Origin: an uncultured Methylophilaceae bacterium
GTDB taxonomy: Bacteria; Pseudomonadota; Gammaproteobacteria; Burkholderiales; Methylophilaceae
DNA length: 34,166 nucleotides
Assembly (NCBI GenBank): GCA_903870995.1
Contig: CAIQFD010000041.1
Span: 1-34,166, forward strand
Direction: 5' to 3'
The notes under the pieces are model-generated. The model was not told the origin of the DNA and did not search any database. It worked only from the letters and a program-made list of their open reading frames with translations. Made by a program: the position numbers and the translations under genes. Numbering within the stretch: position 1 is the first letter of the stretch; each line of letters begins with the position of its first letter. This document shows positions 17,873 to 25,496 of the stretch, in pieces.

Positions 17873-20800
17873 TGAAACCCCAATTCAAAGTTCGTTTAAT
17901 AGCGCTGAGCGTTGGAGTGGCTTTTGCTGGACAAACTTATGCGGAATCAGTGTTGCCTTTGGCCGAGCAAATGCCAGGTGCTAATGCTGCGGCGCTGAAT
18001 AATCCAATTGATCCTGATACCAAGTTGCCAGCGGCTTCATTTGATCCGTATTCATCTGGTGCGTTTGAATCGCTTCGCCCAGAAGTGGGTAAGATGGCTA
18101 ATCTTTATCAGCTAGTGAATGATGTAGTGGTCACGGTTGAAGGCTTGAATGCGGCATCGGGAATGTTGCCAGCGGATGGTTTAAGCCTAGTGCCTGTCAA
18201 AATCAAGGTATTGGATGCAAAAGGCAATCCCGTCAAAGGCCGTTTGATTGCGAAAATCAAAGCAGATGGCGTAAGGATTGCCCCTCACGCAAATGCTAAT
18301 GAAGTCGATAAGCTGGTTGATAACATCGGAAAACGATTAGGCCAAGATGAGGTTGAAGTCAAAGACGGTGAGGCTAGCTTTAATCTAGTCGCACCAAGCA
18401 GTGCTTTAGACGTTTTGCTTTCAGTGACGGTGGGTAAAGAGGTTGCCAAAGGTAAGATTGCCTTTGCGCCTGATGTCCGTCCATTGATTGCCGCGGGTAT
18501 TGTGGAAGGCATTATCAATATTGGTCGCAATGGCTCAAGCGCGATTACGCCGAGCACGGGTTTGTCAGATGGTTTTGAGCGTGAGTTACGTCGTTGGCAG
18601 CGCACATTTGATAATGGCGATATTAGCTTGGCTGGTCGTACAACGTTCTTCGTTAAAGGCACAATCAAAGGCGAGTATTTATTAACTGCGATGTATGACT
18701 CTGAAAAAGATACGCGTAGTCGTGTGTTAAAGGATATTAATCCTGATAAATATTACCCAGTGATGGGTGATTCGGCACAGCGTGGCTATGAAGCGAAGAG
18801 TTCTGAGCGTTTGTATGTGCGTGTAGATAACGGCAAGAGTTATGTGTTGTATGGTGACTTCCAAACAGGCGATAATTTCTCTCAAATGATGGGCGGTGGC
18901 GGCGTTGCAAACGTGCAACAACGTAATCTAGGTCAATATAATCGCACGATGACAGGCGTACGTTTACATCGCGATGACGGCAAAGGATATGTGGATACTT
19001 TTGCGATGCGTGAATCATTGCGCCAGGCGGTTGAGGAATATCGTGGTAATGGCACTTCAGGTCCATATTCTGTTTCGAATATAAATGCGGTTGAGAATAC
19101 AGATAAGCTAGAAGTGGTTGTGCGTGATCGCAATAATCTTTCTCGCATTCTTTCAATTACGCCATTAACGCGTTTTGTGGATTACAGCTTTGAGCCTTTC
19201 TCAGGGCGAGCACTACTCAAGGCGGCATTGCCATCTTATGATAGTGATTTGAATCCAGTCAGCCTGCGCATTACTTATGAAGTCGATACTGGTGGGGAAA
19301 AGTATTGGGTTTATGGGGTTGCGGGGCAACGCCAGATGAATGAAAAATTCGAAGTCGGTGGCTCGTATGTGAAAGATGAAAATCCAAGTCAGCCAATCGG
19401 TGGAGGCTATGCCACTACGCCGGGTTCGGGTTTAAAAGAGTTACGAGAGTTAATCAGTGCGAATGTTGGTATCAAAACCAGCGAGAAGGGCAAGCTAGTG
19501 CTTGAAGTTGCTAACGCAACTTCAGCAACACCAGATACGGATGTGACTGGTAATGCTTTCCGCTTTGATTGGGCACAAGAAGGCTTATACGACAGCAAAA
19601 TGGGTAAGGATTTGAAATGGGATGCCCGCGTATTTGGGGGCTACTCTGATAAAGATTTTAACAACCCAGCTTCAAGTTACACCGGTGGAAAAATCGAGTT
19701 GGGTGCTAAAGGGTTCGCTGAACTTACCAAGCAAACGCGGATATTAGGCAATGTTAACTACACCGAAGACCAATGGTTGGGGACTGATAGAAGCGGTCAA
19801 AGCATTAATGTTGAACATAAGCTCACTCCGAAACTGTCGATAGATGCTGGGGTGCGTCATGTACACCAATCAGAAGGGGCTGTGTTGTCGCTTTCTTCAA
19901 CGGCTAGTCAGATCACCTTGCCGGGTAGTGCACCTGTCTATGCGGGTTCTGGATTGAATCCAGCAGGTTCTGGCTTTTGGGGAACGGGCGCAGGTTTGAA
20001 TCCTGTGACGGGTCAGCCTCAAACAAGCTTTGCACTCAACGGACAACCTGTCGTTGCAGGCAGCGTGAGCCCTGCGCTTGACGCAACTACTGTTCGTGGC
20101 GGAGCCAAATACCTGATTCAAGAAAACTGGAGTCTTGGCATAGAAGCTGGTCAAGACTATGGGTTTGGCAATGATCGCGGCTGGGGCGCGCTTAATACAG
20201 ATTATCGTTATGGTAAAGGTCGTCTCTTTGGACGTTTAGAAGCACCCACAGGCCGTGCAGCCGCAGGTGGTGATTATCGCGTATTGGATGACACCACGCT
20301 TTATGGTCGATGGGAACAAACCAATGGCTTGGCTTCAAGCTATGCCTTGGATAGTGCATCTAAATCGCAAGCGATTGTAATGGGCGTTCGTCAGGCGGAT
20401 GGGAAGGGAAGTGAAAATTATTCTGAAATGCGTGAGCGCGATGGTTTCAATCGCCGTGATTTAGAAAGCGCGACAGGGGTTAGAAATACATTCCCAATTA
20501 CTGATCAGCTTAAAGCAAATGTCATGATGGAGCGCTTGAAAGTATTTAATGGCGGCGGTCGAAGTGCAACAGCGCTTGGTGGAGGCTTGGAATACAACGA
20601 GCGCTTATGGTCTGGCTCGGCGCGTTTGGAGTGGCGTCAACTAGACAAAGCCTCAACAGATATCACGGATACTACAACGCAAAGCTGGATGAACACGCTG
20701 TCCTTGGCTCGTAAAATTGATGAAAGTTGGACTGGCTTATTTAAGAACTACTTGCTAGTAACAGATAGCAACGCGGTTGTGGGCGAACAAGTGCAGAATC

Positions 20801-21813
20801 GTTTCCAAGTTGGAGCGGCTTATCGTCCAGCGAAACTCAATAATTTTGATGCTTTGCTGAGATATGAAAATAAATACGAAAGAAACTCTGAGCTTGCACC
20901 GACAGAGCAACGCTTCGTCAATTTGTTGTCAGCGAATGGTAATTACCATCCAAGTCGTCCTTGGTGGCTGAATGCGCGTATTGCTGCTAAGTCAGTGGAT
21001 GAACGTTTGGCGGGTGTTGATAGCAATTACCAAGCGTTTATGGGCTCAGGCCGTATTATTTATGACGTGACGAGCAAAGTAGATGTTGGCTTAATGGCGA
21101 GTGTGCTGTGGAGTCCGCAAGGAAATGCAAGGCAATATGCTTATGGCACTGAGCTTGGTTACATCGTTCAGCAAAACGTATGGGCAAGTGTGGGTTATAA
21201 CTTCTCAGGCTTTACTGATCGAGATTTAACAGGCAGTGACTACACGATGGAGGGCTTGTACGTTAGACTTCGAATGAAGTTTGATGAAAAAGATATTCAC
21301 AAACATACAAAGATTTTCCGTAGTGCCGAGGATGACGTTGCGCCACTGGAAACTCCTGTTATTGAGCTCCCAGTGGTTGCAAGTAAAGAGGTTGAGCAAA
21401 AGCCTTCATTGGCTGAAATGGAAGCCATGCCAACACTTGAGCATATTGAAATTCAAGAAGATACTTTGTTTGGGTTTAATCTAACTGAGATTGATGCTGC
21501 GAACTATAAAGTTCTAGATAAGGCCATTAAGAAGATCAAATCTCAAAAAGACGCTGTGCTAGTCCTAGTAACGGGGCACTCAGATAGGATTGGTAGTGAC
21601 AAAAACAATCTGATTATTTCTGAAAGACGTTCTGAAGCTGTGAAGCAGTACTTGAAGACCCACGGTGTGAGCGAGTTAATCATTAAGTCCTTAAGTAAAG
21701 GGCCGAGTGAGCCGCTAGTCTATTGTGAAAACAAGGATAGAGCTCTTCTTATTCAATGCCTTGCGCCAAATCGACGTGTGACTATTGATGTGAAAGGCGA
21801 GTCAGGGCAGTAA
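17872..21813 (+). CDS. Large outer-membrane barrel with OmpA C-domain
   Basis: A 1313-residue outer-membrane protein. A signal peptide ends near A24 (FAGQTYA). Residues 83-203 look like an invasin-type Ig (Big_1-like) domain: VVVTVEGLNAASGMLPADGL, VKIKVLDAKGNPVKG. About residues 245-1133 form a long series of amphipathic beta-strands with GDFQTGD-like turns and alternating aromatics, read as a big beta-barrel. A linker leads to an OmpA peptidoglycan-binding domain (about 1190-1310): LVTGHSDRIGSDKNN with D1238, SERRSEAVKQYL, and the disulfide loop VYC...IQCLAPNRRVTIDV, very like E. coli OmpA. Its ATG overlaps the stop of the giant gene (TAATG) with GGGGAGGG at 17858-17865, so the two products are coupled. 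Proposed role: exporter or cell-wall-linked anchor for the repeat protein. Family assignment is solid for the OmpA domain only. Confidence 0.85.
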   Translation: MKPQFKVRLIALSVGVAFAGQTYAESVLPLAEQMPGANAAALNNPIDPDTKLPAASFDPYSSGAFESLRPEVGKMANLYQLVNDVVVTVEGLNAASGMLPADGLSLVPVKIKVLDAKGNPVKGRLIAKIKADGVRIAPHANANEVDKLVDNIGKRLGQDEVEVKDGEASFNLVAPSSALDVLLSVTVGKEVAKGKIAFAPDVRPLIAAGIVEGIINIGRNGSSAITPSTGLSDGFERELRRWQRTFDNGDISLAGRTTFFVKGTIKGEYLLTAMYDSEKDTRSRVLKDINPDKYYPVMGDSAQRGYEAKSSERLYVRVDNGKSYVLYGDFQTGDNFSQMMGGGGVANVQQRNLGQYNRTMTGVRLHRDDGKGYVDTFAMRESLRQAVEEYRGNGTSGPYSVSNINAVENTDKLEVVVRDRNNLSRILSITPLTRFVDYSFEPFSGRALLKAALPSYDSDLNPVSLRITYEVDTGGEKYWVYGVAGQRQMNEKFEVGGSYVKDENPSQPIGGGYATTPGSGLKELRELISANVGIKTSEKGKLVLEVANATSATPDTDVTGNAFRFDWAQEGLYDSKMGKDLKWDARVFGGYSDKDFNNPASSYTGGKIELGAKGFAELTKQTRILGNVNYTEDQWLGTDRSGQSINVEHKLTPKLSIDAGVRHVHQSEGAVLSLSSTASQITLPGSAPVYAGSGLNPAGSGFWGTGAGLNPVTGQPQTSFALNGQPVVAGSVSPALDATTVRGGAKYLIQENWSLGIEAGQDYGFGNDRGWGALNTDYRYGKGRLFGRLEAPTGRAAAGGDYRVLDDTTLYGRWEQTNGLASSYALDSASKSQAIVMGVRQADGKGSENYSEMRERDGFNRRDLESATGVRNTFPITDQLKANVMMERLKVFNGGGRSATALGGGLEYNERLWSGSARLEWRQLDKASTDITDTTTQSWMNTLSLARKIDESWTGLFKNYLLVTDSNAVVGEQVQNRFQVGAAYRPAKLNNFDALLRYENKYERNSELAPTEQRFVNLLSANGNYHPSRPWWLNARIAAKSVDERLAGVDSNYQAFMGSGRIIYDVTSKVDVGLMASVLWSPQGNARQYAYGTELGYIVQQNVWASVGYNFSGFTDRDLTGSDYTMEGLYVRLRMKFDEKDIHKHTKIFRSAEDDVAPLETPVIELPVVASKEVEQKPSLAEMEAMPTLEHIEIQEDTLFGFNLTEIDAANYKVLDKAIKKIKSQKDAVLVLVTGHSDRIGSDKNNLIISERRSEAVKQYLKTHGVSELIIKSLSKGPSEPLVYCENKDRALLIQCLAPNRRVTIDVKGESGQ

Positions 21814-21840
21814 AGCTTGGGATGATGTTTTCTCATGAGC

Positions 21841-21883
21841 AATAAAGTAAAAAACCAGCCTAGTGCTGGTTTTTTACTTTATT
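21841..21883 (+). terminator. Strong terminator of the surface operon
   Basis: A perfect 19-bp stem pairs 21841-21859 with 21865-21883 around the loop CTAGT. Its inner GC part (ACCAGC/GCTGGT) is flanked by A and T tracts, so it could work on both strands. It lies 28 bases after the barrel gene stop. Confidence 0.92.
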
Positions 21884-22070
21884 AGTCCGATATTAATTCG
21901 ATTGTTTTTTGTGACAGTAATGGAAATAATTTATTATTTTTTAGTGTATTTATTATATATGTTAATTTTTAGGCTAGATATTGAAGAAGTAAACGTATAA
22001 TTGCGTTAATTGATAATTGGAAATCATTACAAACGATAGCGTTTTCAATCAACGGCAAAGAATACTCACT
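21884..22070 (+). promoter_or_regulatory. AT-rich promoter region of winged-helix gene
   Basis: About 190 strongly AT-rich bases between the terminator and the ATG of the next gene. A TATAAT at 21996-22001 is the best -10 box; no good -35 is correctly spaced. Initiation near 22008 would leave a leader of about 60 bases before ATG 22071, which argues against the TTG at 22017 as the start. Confidence 0.4.
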
Positions 22071-22421
22071 ATGCAAGACTATAAAAAAATATATGAACGT
22101 TTTGTTAATTTGGCCATTGAGTCGGAAGCTTCTGACTTATTGCCTGCCCTTGAATTAGTCCATCGTCGCCTGTTATCTTTGCTTTGTCTTGAGTGGTCAA
22201 ATGGTAAAAGGGTGACGGTGGTTGATGCTGCAAATCTACTCGATGAAGTCGCCATTTCTACCTCTTATAAGAAACTGAAGAATTTACGCCAGCAGGGGTA
22301 TGTGAAGCTGAGTTTGGATGAAATGGATTCTCGAATTAAATACGTAGAACCAACTGAGCTGACCGAAAATTATTTTCGAACGCTTGGGAAAATTATGTTG
22401 GAAGCTACAAAGGCTGATTAG
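22071..22421 (+). CDS. Small winged-helix DNA-binding protein
   Basis: A predicted 116-residue cytoplasmic protein beginning MQDYKKIYERFVNLAIESEA. An N-terminal helical part (about 1-45, including LELVHRRLLSLLCLEW) is followed by a winged-helix-like segment: VVDAANLLDEVAISTSYKKL, KNLRQQGYVKLS, and DSRIKYVEPTELTENYF, where the DSRIKYV wing and the downstream helix recall MarR-type regulators. It is too short and divergent to assign a ligand. An in-frame TTG at 22017 would add 18 residues, but it sits too close to the only -10 box. It follows the surface operon and may regulate it (inference). Its TAG stop overlaps the stop of the convergent lipoprotein gene. Confidence 0.6.
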   Translation: MQDYKKIYERFVNLAIESEASDLLPALELVHRRLLSLLCLEWSNGKRVTVVDAANLLDEVAISTSYKKLKNLRQQGYVKLSLDEMDSRIKYVEPTELTENYFRTLGKIMLEATKAD

Positions 22422-22684
22422 TCTTTAAGCTTCGATGCTCTCCCACAATACTTTTTAACATCCCCCTCGGTATTTTCAAAGCCTTTATCCTTAGCCAGTT
22501 CCCAAGGTCTCACACAGACGTTTTCTTTGGCGCACCATAAATAGCCTGCTGAGCCTATGCATCCGTGCGTGTCTTTATCTGAACCTGCGAGTGTTTGTGG
22601 TGTAACTTCTTTTGTGCAGGCGTTCAAAAACATCAGAGCTATGGCGATACTCAATATTCGTTTTTTATTTGATGGGCTATTCAT
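22418..22684 (-). CDS. Small Cys-rich lipoprotein
   Basis: An 88-residue predicted lipoprotein. The signal peptide ILSIAIALMFLNAC ends in a lipobox with lipidated C23; T24 at +2 predicts outer-membrane sorting. The mature part carries a compact Cys/aromatic motif, GCIGSAGYLWCAKENVCVRP at residues 41-60, followed by WE; a further C80 gives four cysteines that could form two disulfides. I recall GCI-SAGY-WC-C-WE motifs in small uncharacterised secreted proteins, but no function is known to me. The ATG directly abuts the stop of the upstream aldolase gene, with GGAG inside that gene's end, so it is cotranscribed with mtnA and the aldolase. Why a lipoprotein is in that operon is not evident. Confidence 0.75.
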   Translation of the reverse strand: MNSPSNKKRILSIAIALMFLNACTKEVTPQTLAGSDKDTHGCIGSAGYLWCAKENVCVRPWELAKDKGFENTEGDVKKYCGRASKLKD

Positions 22685-23314
22685 TTACCTACTCCAGTTG
22701 CCGTACCCTTTAAATTGCTCAAAAACGGCCGCCATTTCTTGCGTGCTTAAGATATGCGGTTTACCAATTTGCAGTGCCCGCCAGTATTGCTCACACAGTG
22801 TTTCTACTTCCACCGTGAGATCTAAAGCTTGTTGCAGATCTTTGCCGATGGCAATCATGCCATGGTTGGCTAATAAGCATGCGCGGCGGCTCTCTAACGC
22901 AGTAATTGCTGTATCTGAGAGTGCTTGTGTCCCAAATAAGGCGTAATCTGAACAGCGGATTGTATCGCCACCCGCAACGGCAATCATGTAGTGAAAGGGC
23001 GGAATGTCATGGCGTAAGCAGGCTAGGGTTGTGGCAAACATGGAGTGGGTATGAATGATAGCGCCAACCTCTGGCCTAGCTTGGTAAATGTCGCGGTGAA
23101 AGCGCCATTCAGAAGATGGCTTACCTTGGCTGATGGCCTCTCCCTGCATATTCATTTCGACCATGCTATTCGGCTTCATATCTTGAATGTGAACGCCTGA
23201 CGGTGTGATTAAAAAGGCATTTCCTTGTCGCACGCTTGCGTTGCCCGAAGTCCCTTTGTTGAGGCCCAGTCTTTCAAGCGTTTGTGCGGTATGGAGGAGG
23301 GCTTCCTTTGCCAT
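22685..23314 (-). CDS. FucA-type class II aldolase, probable DHAP-shunt enzyme
   Basis: A 209-residue zinc-dependent class II aldolase. Catalytic E69 in SSEWRFH, zinc ligands H88 and H90 in IIHTHS and H151 in ANHGMIA, and HYMIAVAGG with Y109 match the L-fuculose-1-phosphate aldolase pattern closely (LGLNKGTSGNASVR, FGTQALSD). Methylthioribulose-1-phosphate dehydratase (MtnB) is in the same superfamily, but the sequence looks nearer to FucA. Lying nine bases after mtnA, it most plausibly cleaves 5-methylthioribulose-1-phosphate to dihydroxyacetone phosphate and 2-methylthioacetaldehyde, as described for Ald2 of the DHAP shunt; MtnB activity is the alternative. No fucose genes are nearby. Family certain; substrate inferred. 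Confidence 0.8.
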   Translation of the reverse strand: MAKEALLHTAQTLERLGLNKGTSGNASVRQGNAFLITPSGVHIQDMKPNSMVEMNMQGEAISQGKPSSEWRFHRDIYQARPEVGAIIHTHSMFATTLACLRHDIPPFHYMIAVAGGDTIRCSDYALFGTQALSDTAITALESRRACLLANHGMIAIGKDLQQALDLTVEVETLCEQYWRALQIGKPHILSTQEMAAVFEQFKGYGNWSR

Positions 23315-23323
23315 GCTATTCTT

Positions 23324-24424
23324 TCAGTTGAAAAGTTGTTTAAGCTTATTAGGCGCAGTTACACCACGCTCGGTGATAATTCCCGTCACTAATCTTGCTG
23401 GGGTCACATCAAATGCCGGGTTGAGCGCATGGCTATGAATTGGTGTGACTCGTACAGTTTGAATGGCCCCATCTTTTGCTAATCCTGTCATGAATCTCAC
23501 TTCATCAGCATCGCGCATTTCAATTTCAATGTCGCTCAGTCCATCTTGTATCGTCCAGTCGATAGTAGGCGAGGGAACGGCTACGTAAAATGGAATGTTG
23601 TTATCGAATGCAGCAAGCGCTTTGAGATACGTCCCTATCTTATTGCAGACATCTCCTGTGCTGGTTACGCGGTCAGCTCCAACGATGATCATGTCCACTT
23701 GGCCATGTTGCATCAGGTGCCCGCCAGCATTGTCGCTGATGATCGTGTGCGGGACACCATGTTTTACTAGCTCCCATGCCGTGAGACTCGCGCCTTGGTT
23801 GCGAGGGCGTGTCTCATCTACCCACACATGTACATTCATTCCTGCGTCGTGCGCCGCGTAAATTGGCGCTAAGGCAGTACCCCAATCTACCGTGGCCAGC
23901 CAGCCTGCGTTGCAGTGCGTTAAGATATTAAAGACGCTTTTGCTACCCTTGGCTGCTGCGTCTTGTATCAGCGCTAAGCCGTGTCCTCCGATGGCTTGGT
24001 TGATTTGCACGTCTTCATCACAAATCAACCTGGCTTCCTCCCAAGCTTTTTGATTCCGGGCTTTTAGAGGCAGAGCTGCTAATGCAATTTGCATGCGATT
24101 GACTGCCCAGCGCAAATTAACCGCAGTTGGTCTGCTTTGTAACAGTGCTTGAGCGGATTTTTCTATATGTGTATCGCTTGCATCAGTTTGCACCGCAAGC
24201 GCCATTCCGTAAGCTGCTGCTGCACCAATTAATGGCGCACCTCTCACCTGCATGGTTTTGATTGCGAGGATCATTTCATCAAGACGCGCTAACTCTTTGA
24301 CCTCAAAGCGATGGGGAAGTAGGGTTTGGTCGATAATGCCGACGGAGAAAATTGCATCATTTTCGGGCGAAGCCGCACCAGTAATAGGCCAAATAGTTCG
24401 GTAGTATTTTTCGTCGATTTTCAA
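23324..24424 (-). CDS. mtnA: Methylthioribose-1-phosphate isomerase
   Basis: Isomerises 5-methylthioribose-1-phosphate to the ribulose form in 5'-methylthioadenosine recycling. The 366-residue protein begins (M)KIDEKYYRTIWP, the usual MtnA N-terminus, and contains VRGAPLIGAAAAYG, the catalytic C171 in ILTHCNAG, and D250 in IIVGADRVTSTGDV, with the eIF2B-like fold expected of the family. The start is TTG at 24424; an in-frame upstream extension of 29 residues (Lys-rich and unlike the family) begins at another TTG and overlaps the DnaA-box cluster, so I reject it. It heads a minus-strand operon with the aldolase and a lipoprotein. Other mtn genes (mtnP, mtnC, mtnD) are not in the window. Confidence 0.94.
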   Translation of the reverse strand: MKIDEKYYRTIWPITGAASPENDAIFSVGIIDQTLLPHRFEVKELARLDEMILAIKTMQVRGAPLIGAAAAYGMALAVQTDASDTHIEKSAQALLQSRPTAVNLRWAVNRMQIALAALPLKARNQKAWEEARLICDEDVQINQAIGGHGLALIQDAAAKGSKSVFNILTHCNAGWLATVDWGTALAPIYAAHDAGMNVHVWVDETRPRNQGASLTAWELVKHGVPHTIISDNAGGHLMQHGQVDMIIVGADRVTSTGDVCNKIGTYLKALAAFDNNIPFYVAVPSPTIDWTIQDGLSDIEIEMRDADEVRFMTGLAKDGAIQTVRVTPIHSHALNPAFDVTPARLVTGIITERGVTAPNKLKQLFN

Positions 24425-24669
24425 GTGATTTTTCTCTAAATATTTTTCATATTTACATATATTTTTCTTGCATTTTTTTTGTGTCTCAAAATACTCAAAA
24501 CCTATCCACAAAAACTGTGGATAAAACTGTGGATACCTGTGACTTAAAAGTGTAACTTGCGATTCTGTATAGGTTTTTTTGAAACGCTTAAATTTTAATC
24601 TGTTATTTTATCTTTATAAAACAATAACTTACTATGCCACTGTTGATTCTTAAGGGTATTTAACATTTG
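24425..24669 (-). promoter_or_regulatory. mtnA upstream region
   Basis: This 245-base gap between tatD and mtnA is AT-rich. It must contain the mtnA promoter unless tatD reads through. Apart from the DnaA-box cluster I see no SAM riboswitch, no clear -35/-10 pair and no convincing terminator for tatD. Confidence 0.4.
24502..24536. promoter_or_regulatory. Cluster of three DnaA-box-like sites
   Basis: CTATCCACA lies at 24502-24510 (plus) and, inverted, TTATCCACA (perfect E. coli-type box, minus, 24516-24524) and GTATCCACA (minus, 24528-24536). The last two form a 12-base direct repeat; the first pair forms an 8-bp inverted repeat. The cluster lies 78-112 bases upstream of mtnA and is flanked by AT-rich DNA. 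Confidence 0.6.
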
Positions 24670-25482
24670 TTAATGTATCACTTTAGGTCGTGTGAATAAC
24701 TTTGCCAAATTTGGCAAAATTTCCAGTGCGTTGTTCGTAGTAATTTCAGTCACTTGCGTGTGCTTTATGTGCCTTAGCGAGGCGATAATTTCTGAAATAT
24801 TTAACAATTGTTTTGGCGTATTTCTTTTATCATTTTTTAGCCATTCTGGCGGAATGTCTGGCGCATCAGTTTCCAATACGATGGCTTCGAGTGGAAGCGT
24901 GGAAACCAATTCGCGAATCTTCAAAGCGCGGGGGTGGGTGAGTGCGCCACCAAACCCTAATTTAAATCCTAAATCAATAAAAGCCTCGGCTTGTTGACGA
25001 CTGCCATTAAAAGCATGCGCAATACCGCCACGTACTTTATGTTTGCGTAAGTGCTTTAAAATATCATCTATGGCGCGGCGCACGTGCAAAATGACAGGTA
25101 AGTCATATTGTTTAGCGATGTTGAGTTGCTCTACAAAGTAATATTCTTGTGAGGCTTTGTCGTAATCTGCAATAAAGAAATCCAAGCCTATTTCACCAAT
25201 GGCGACTGGTGGATTGTCACTTTTGAGTTGTTTGGCAACCGCTTGGTCTAAAAATGCTAAGTCAGCAAGCTGAGATCTTGCAACATACATCGGGTGAATG
25301 CCCAGCGCATAGGTGCAACAAGCGTGAGTTTCAGAAAGGCTAGCAACAGCTTCGAAGTTATTACGATGAACTGATGGCACGACCATCATCTTCACTTCGT
25401 TATTGAATGCTTCTTGAATCACGACTTCACGATCTGCATCGAATTCTGCTGCGTCTAGGTGGCAATGCGTATCAATGAGCAT
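24670..25482 (-). CDS. TatD-family metal-dependent hydrolase
   Basis: A 270-residue cytoplasmic TIM-barrel hydrolase of the TatD DNase family, closest in feel to YjjV. Metal ligands are visible: H6 and H8 in DTHCHLD, E97 in AIGEIGLDF, H133 in VILHVRRA, H156 in GIAHAFNGS and D206 in LETDAPDIPPEW. Family members cleave DNA as 3' exonucleases or deoxyribonucleases and may act in DNA repair or quality control; the exact substrate here is not known. The start lies 14 bases after the ribD stop, so it is the last gene of the glyA-nrdR-ribD unit. Confidence 0.9.
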   Translation of the reverse strand: MLIDTHCHLDAAEFDADREVVIQEAFNNEVKMMVVPSVHRNNFEAVASLSETHACCTYALGIHPMYVARSQLADLAFLDQAVAKQLKSDNPPVAIGEIGLDFFIADYDKASQEYYFVEQLNIAKQYDLPVILHVRRAIDDILKHLRKHKVRGGIAHAFNGSRQQAEAFIDLGFKLGFGGALTHPRALKIRELVSTLPLEAIVLETDAPDIPPEWLKNDKRNTPKQLLNISEIIASLRHIKHTQVTEITTNNALEILPNLAKLFTRPKVIH

Positions 25483-25496
25483 GATGTGACTAATCT

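Noticed and set aside
24425-24511. 29-residue N-terminal extension of mtnA from an upstream TTG
   Set aside because: The Lys-rich extension is unlike MtnA, overlaps the DnaA-box region, and the family N-terminus begins at the TTG at 24424.
24425-24669. Chromosomal replication origin at the DnaA-box cluster
   Set aside because: Only three boxes, no dnaA, dnaN, gidA or parAB nearby, and no clear 13-mer unwinding repeats; a local regulatory site is more economical.
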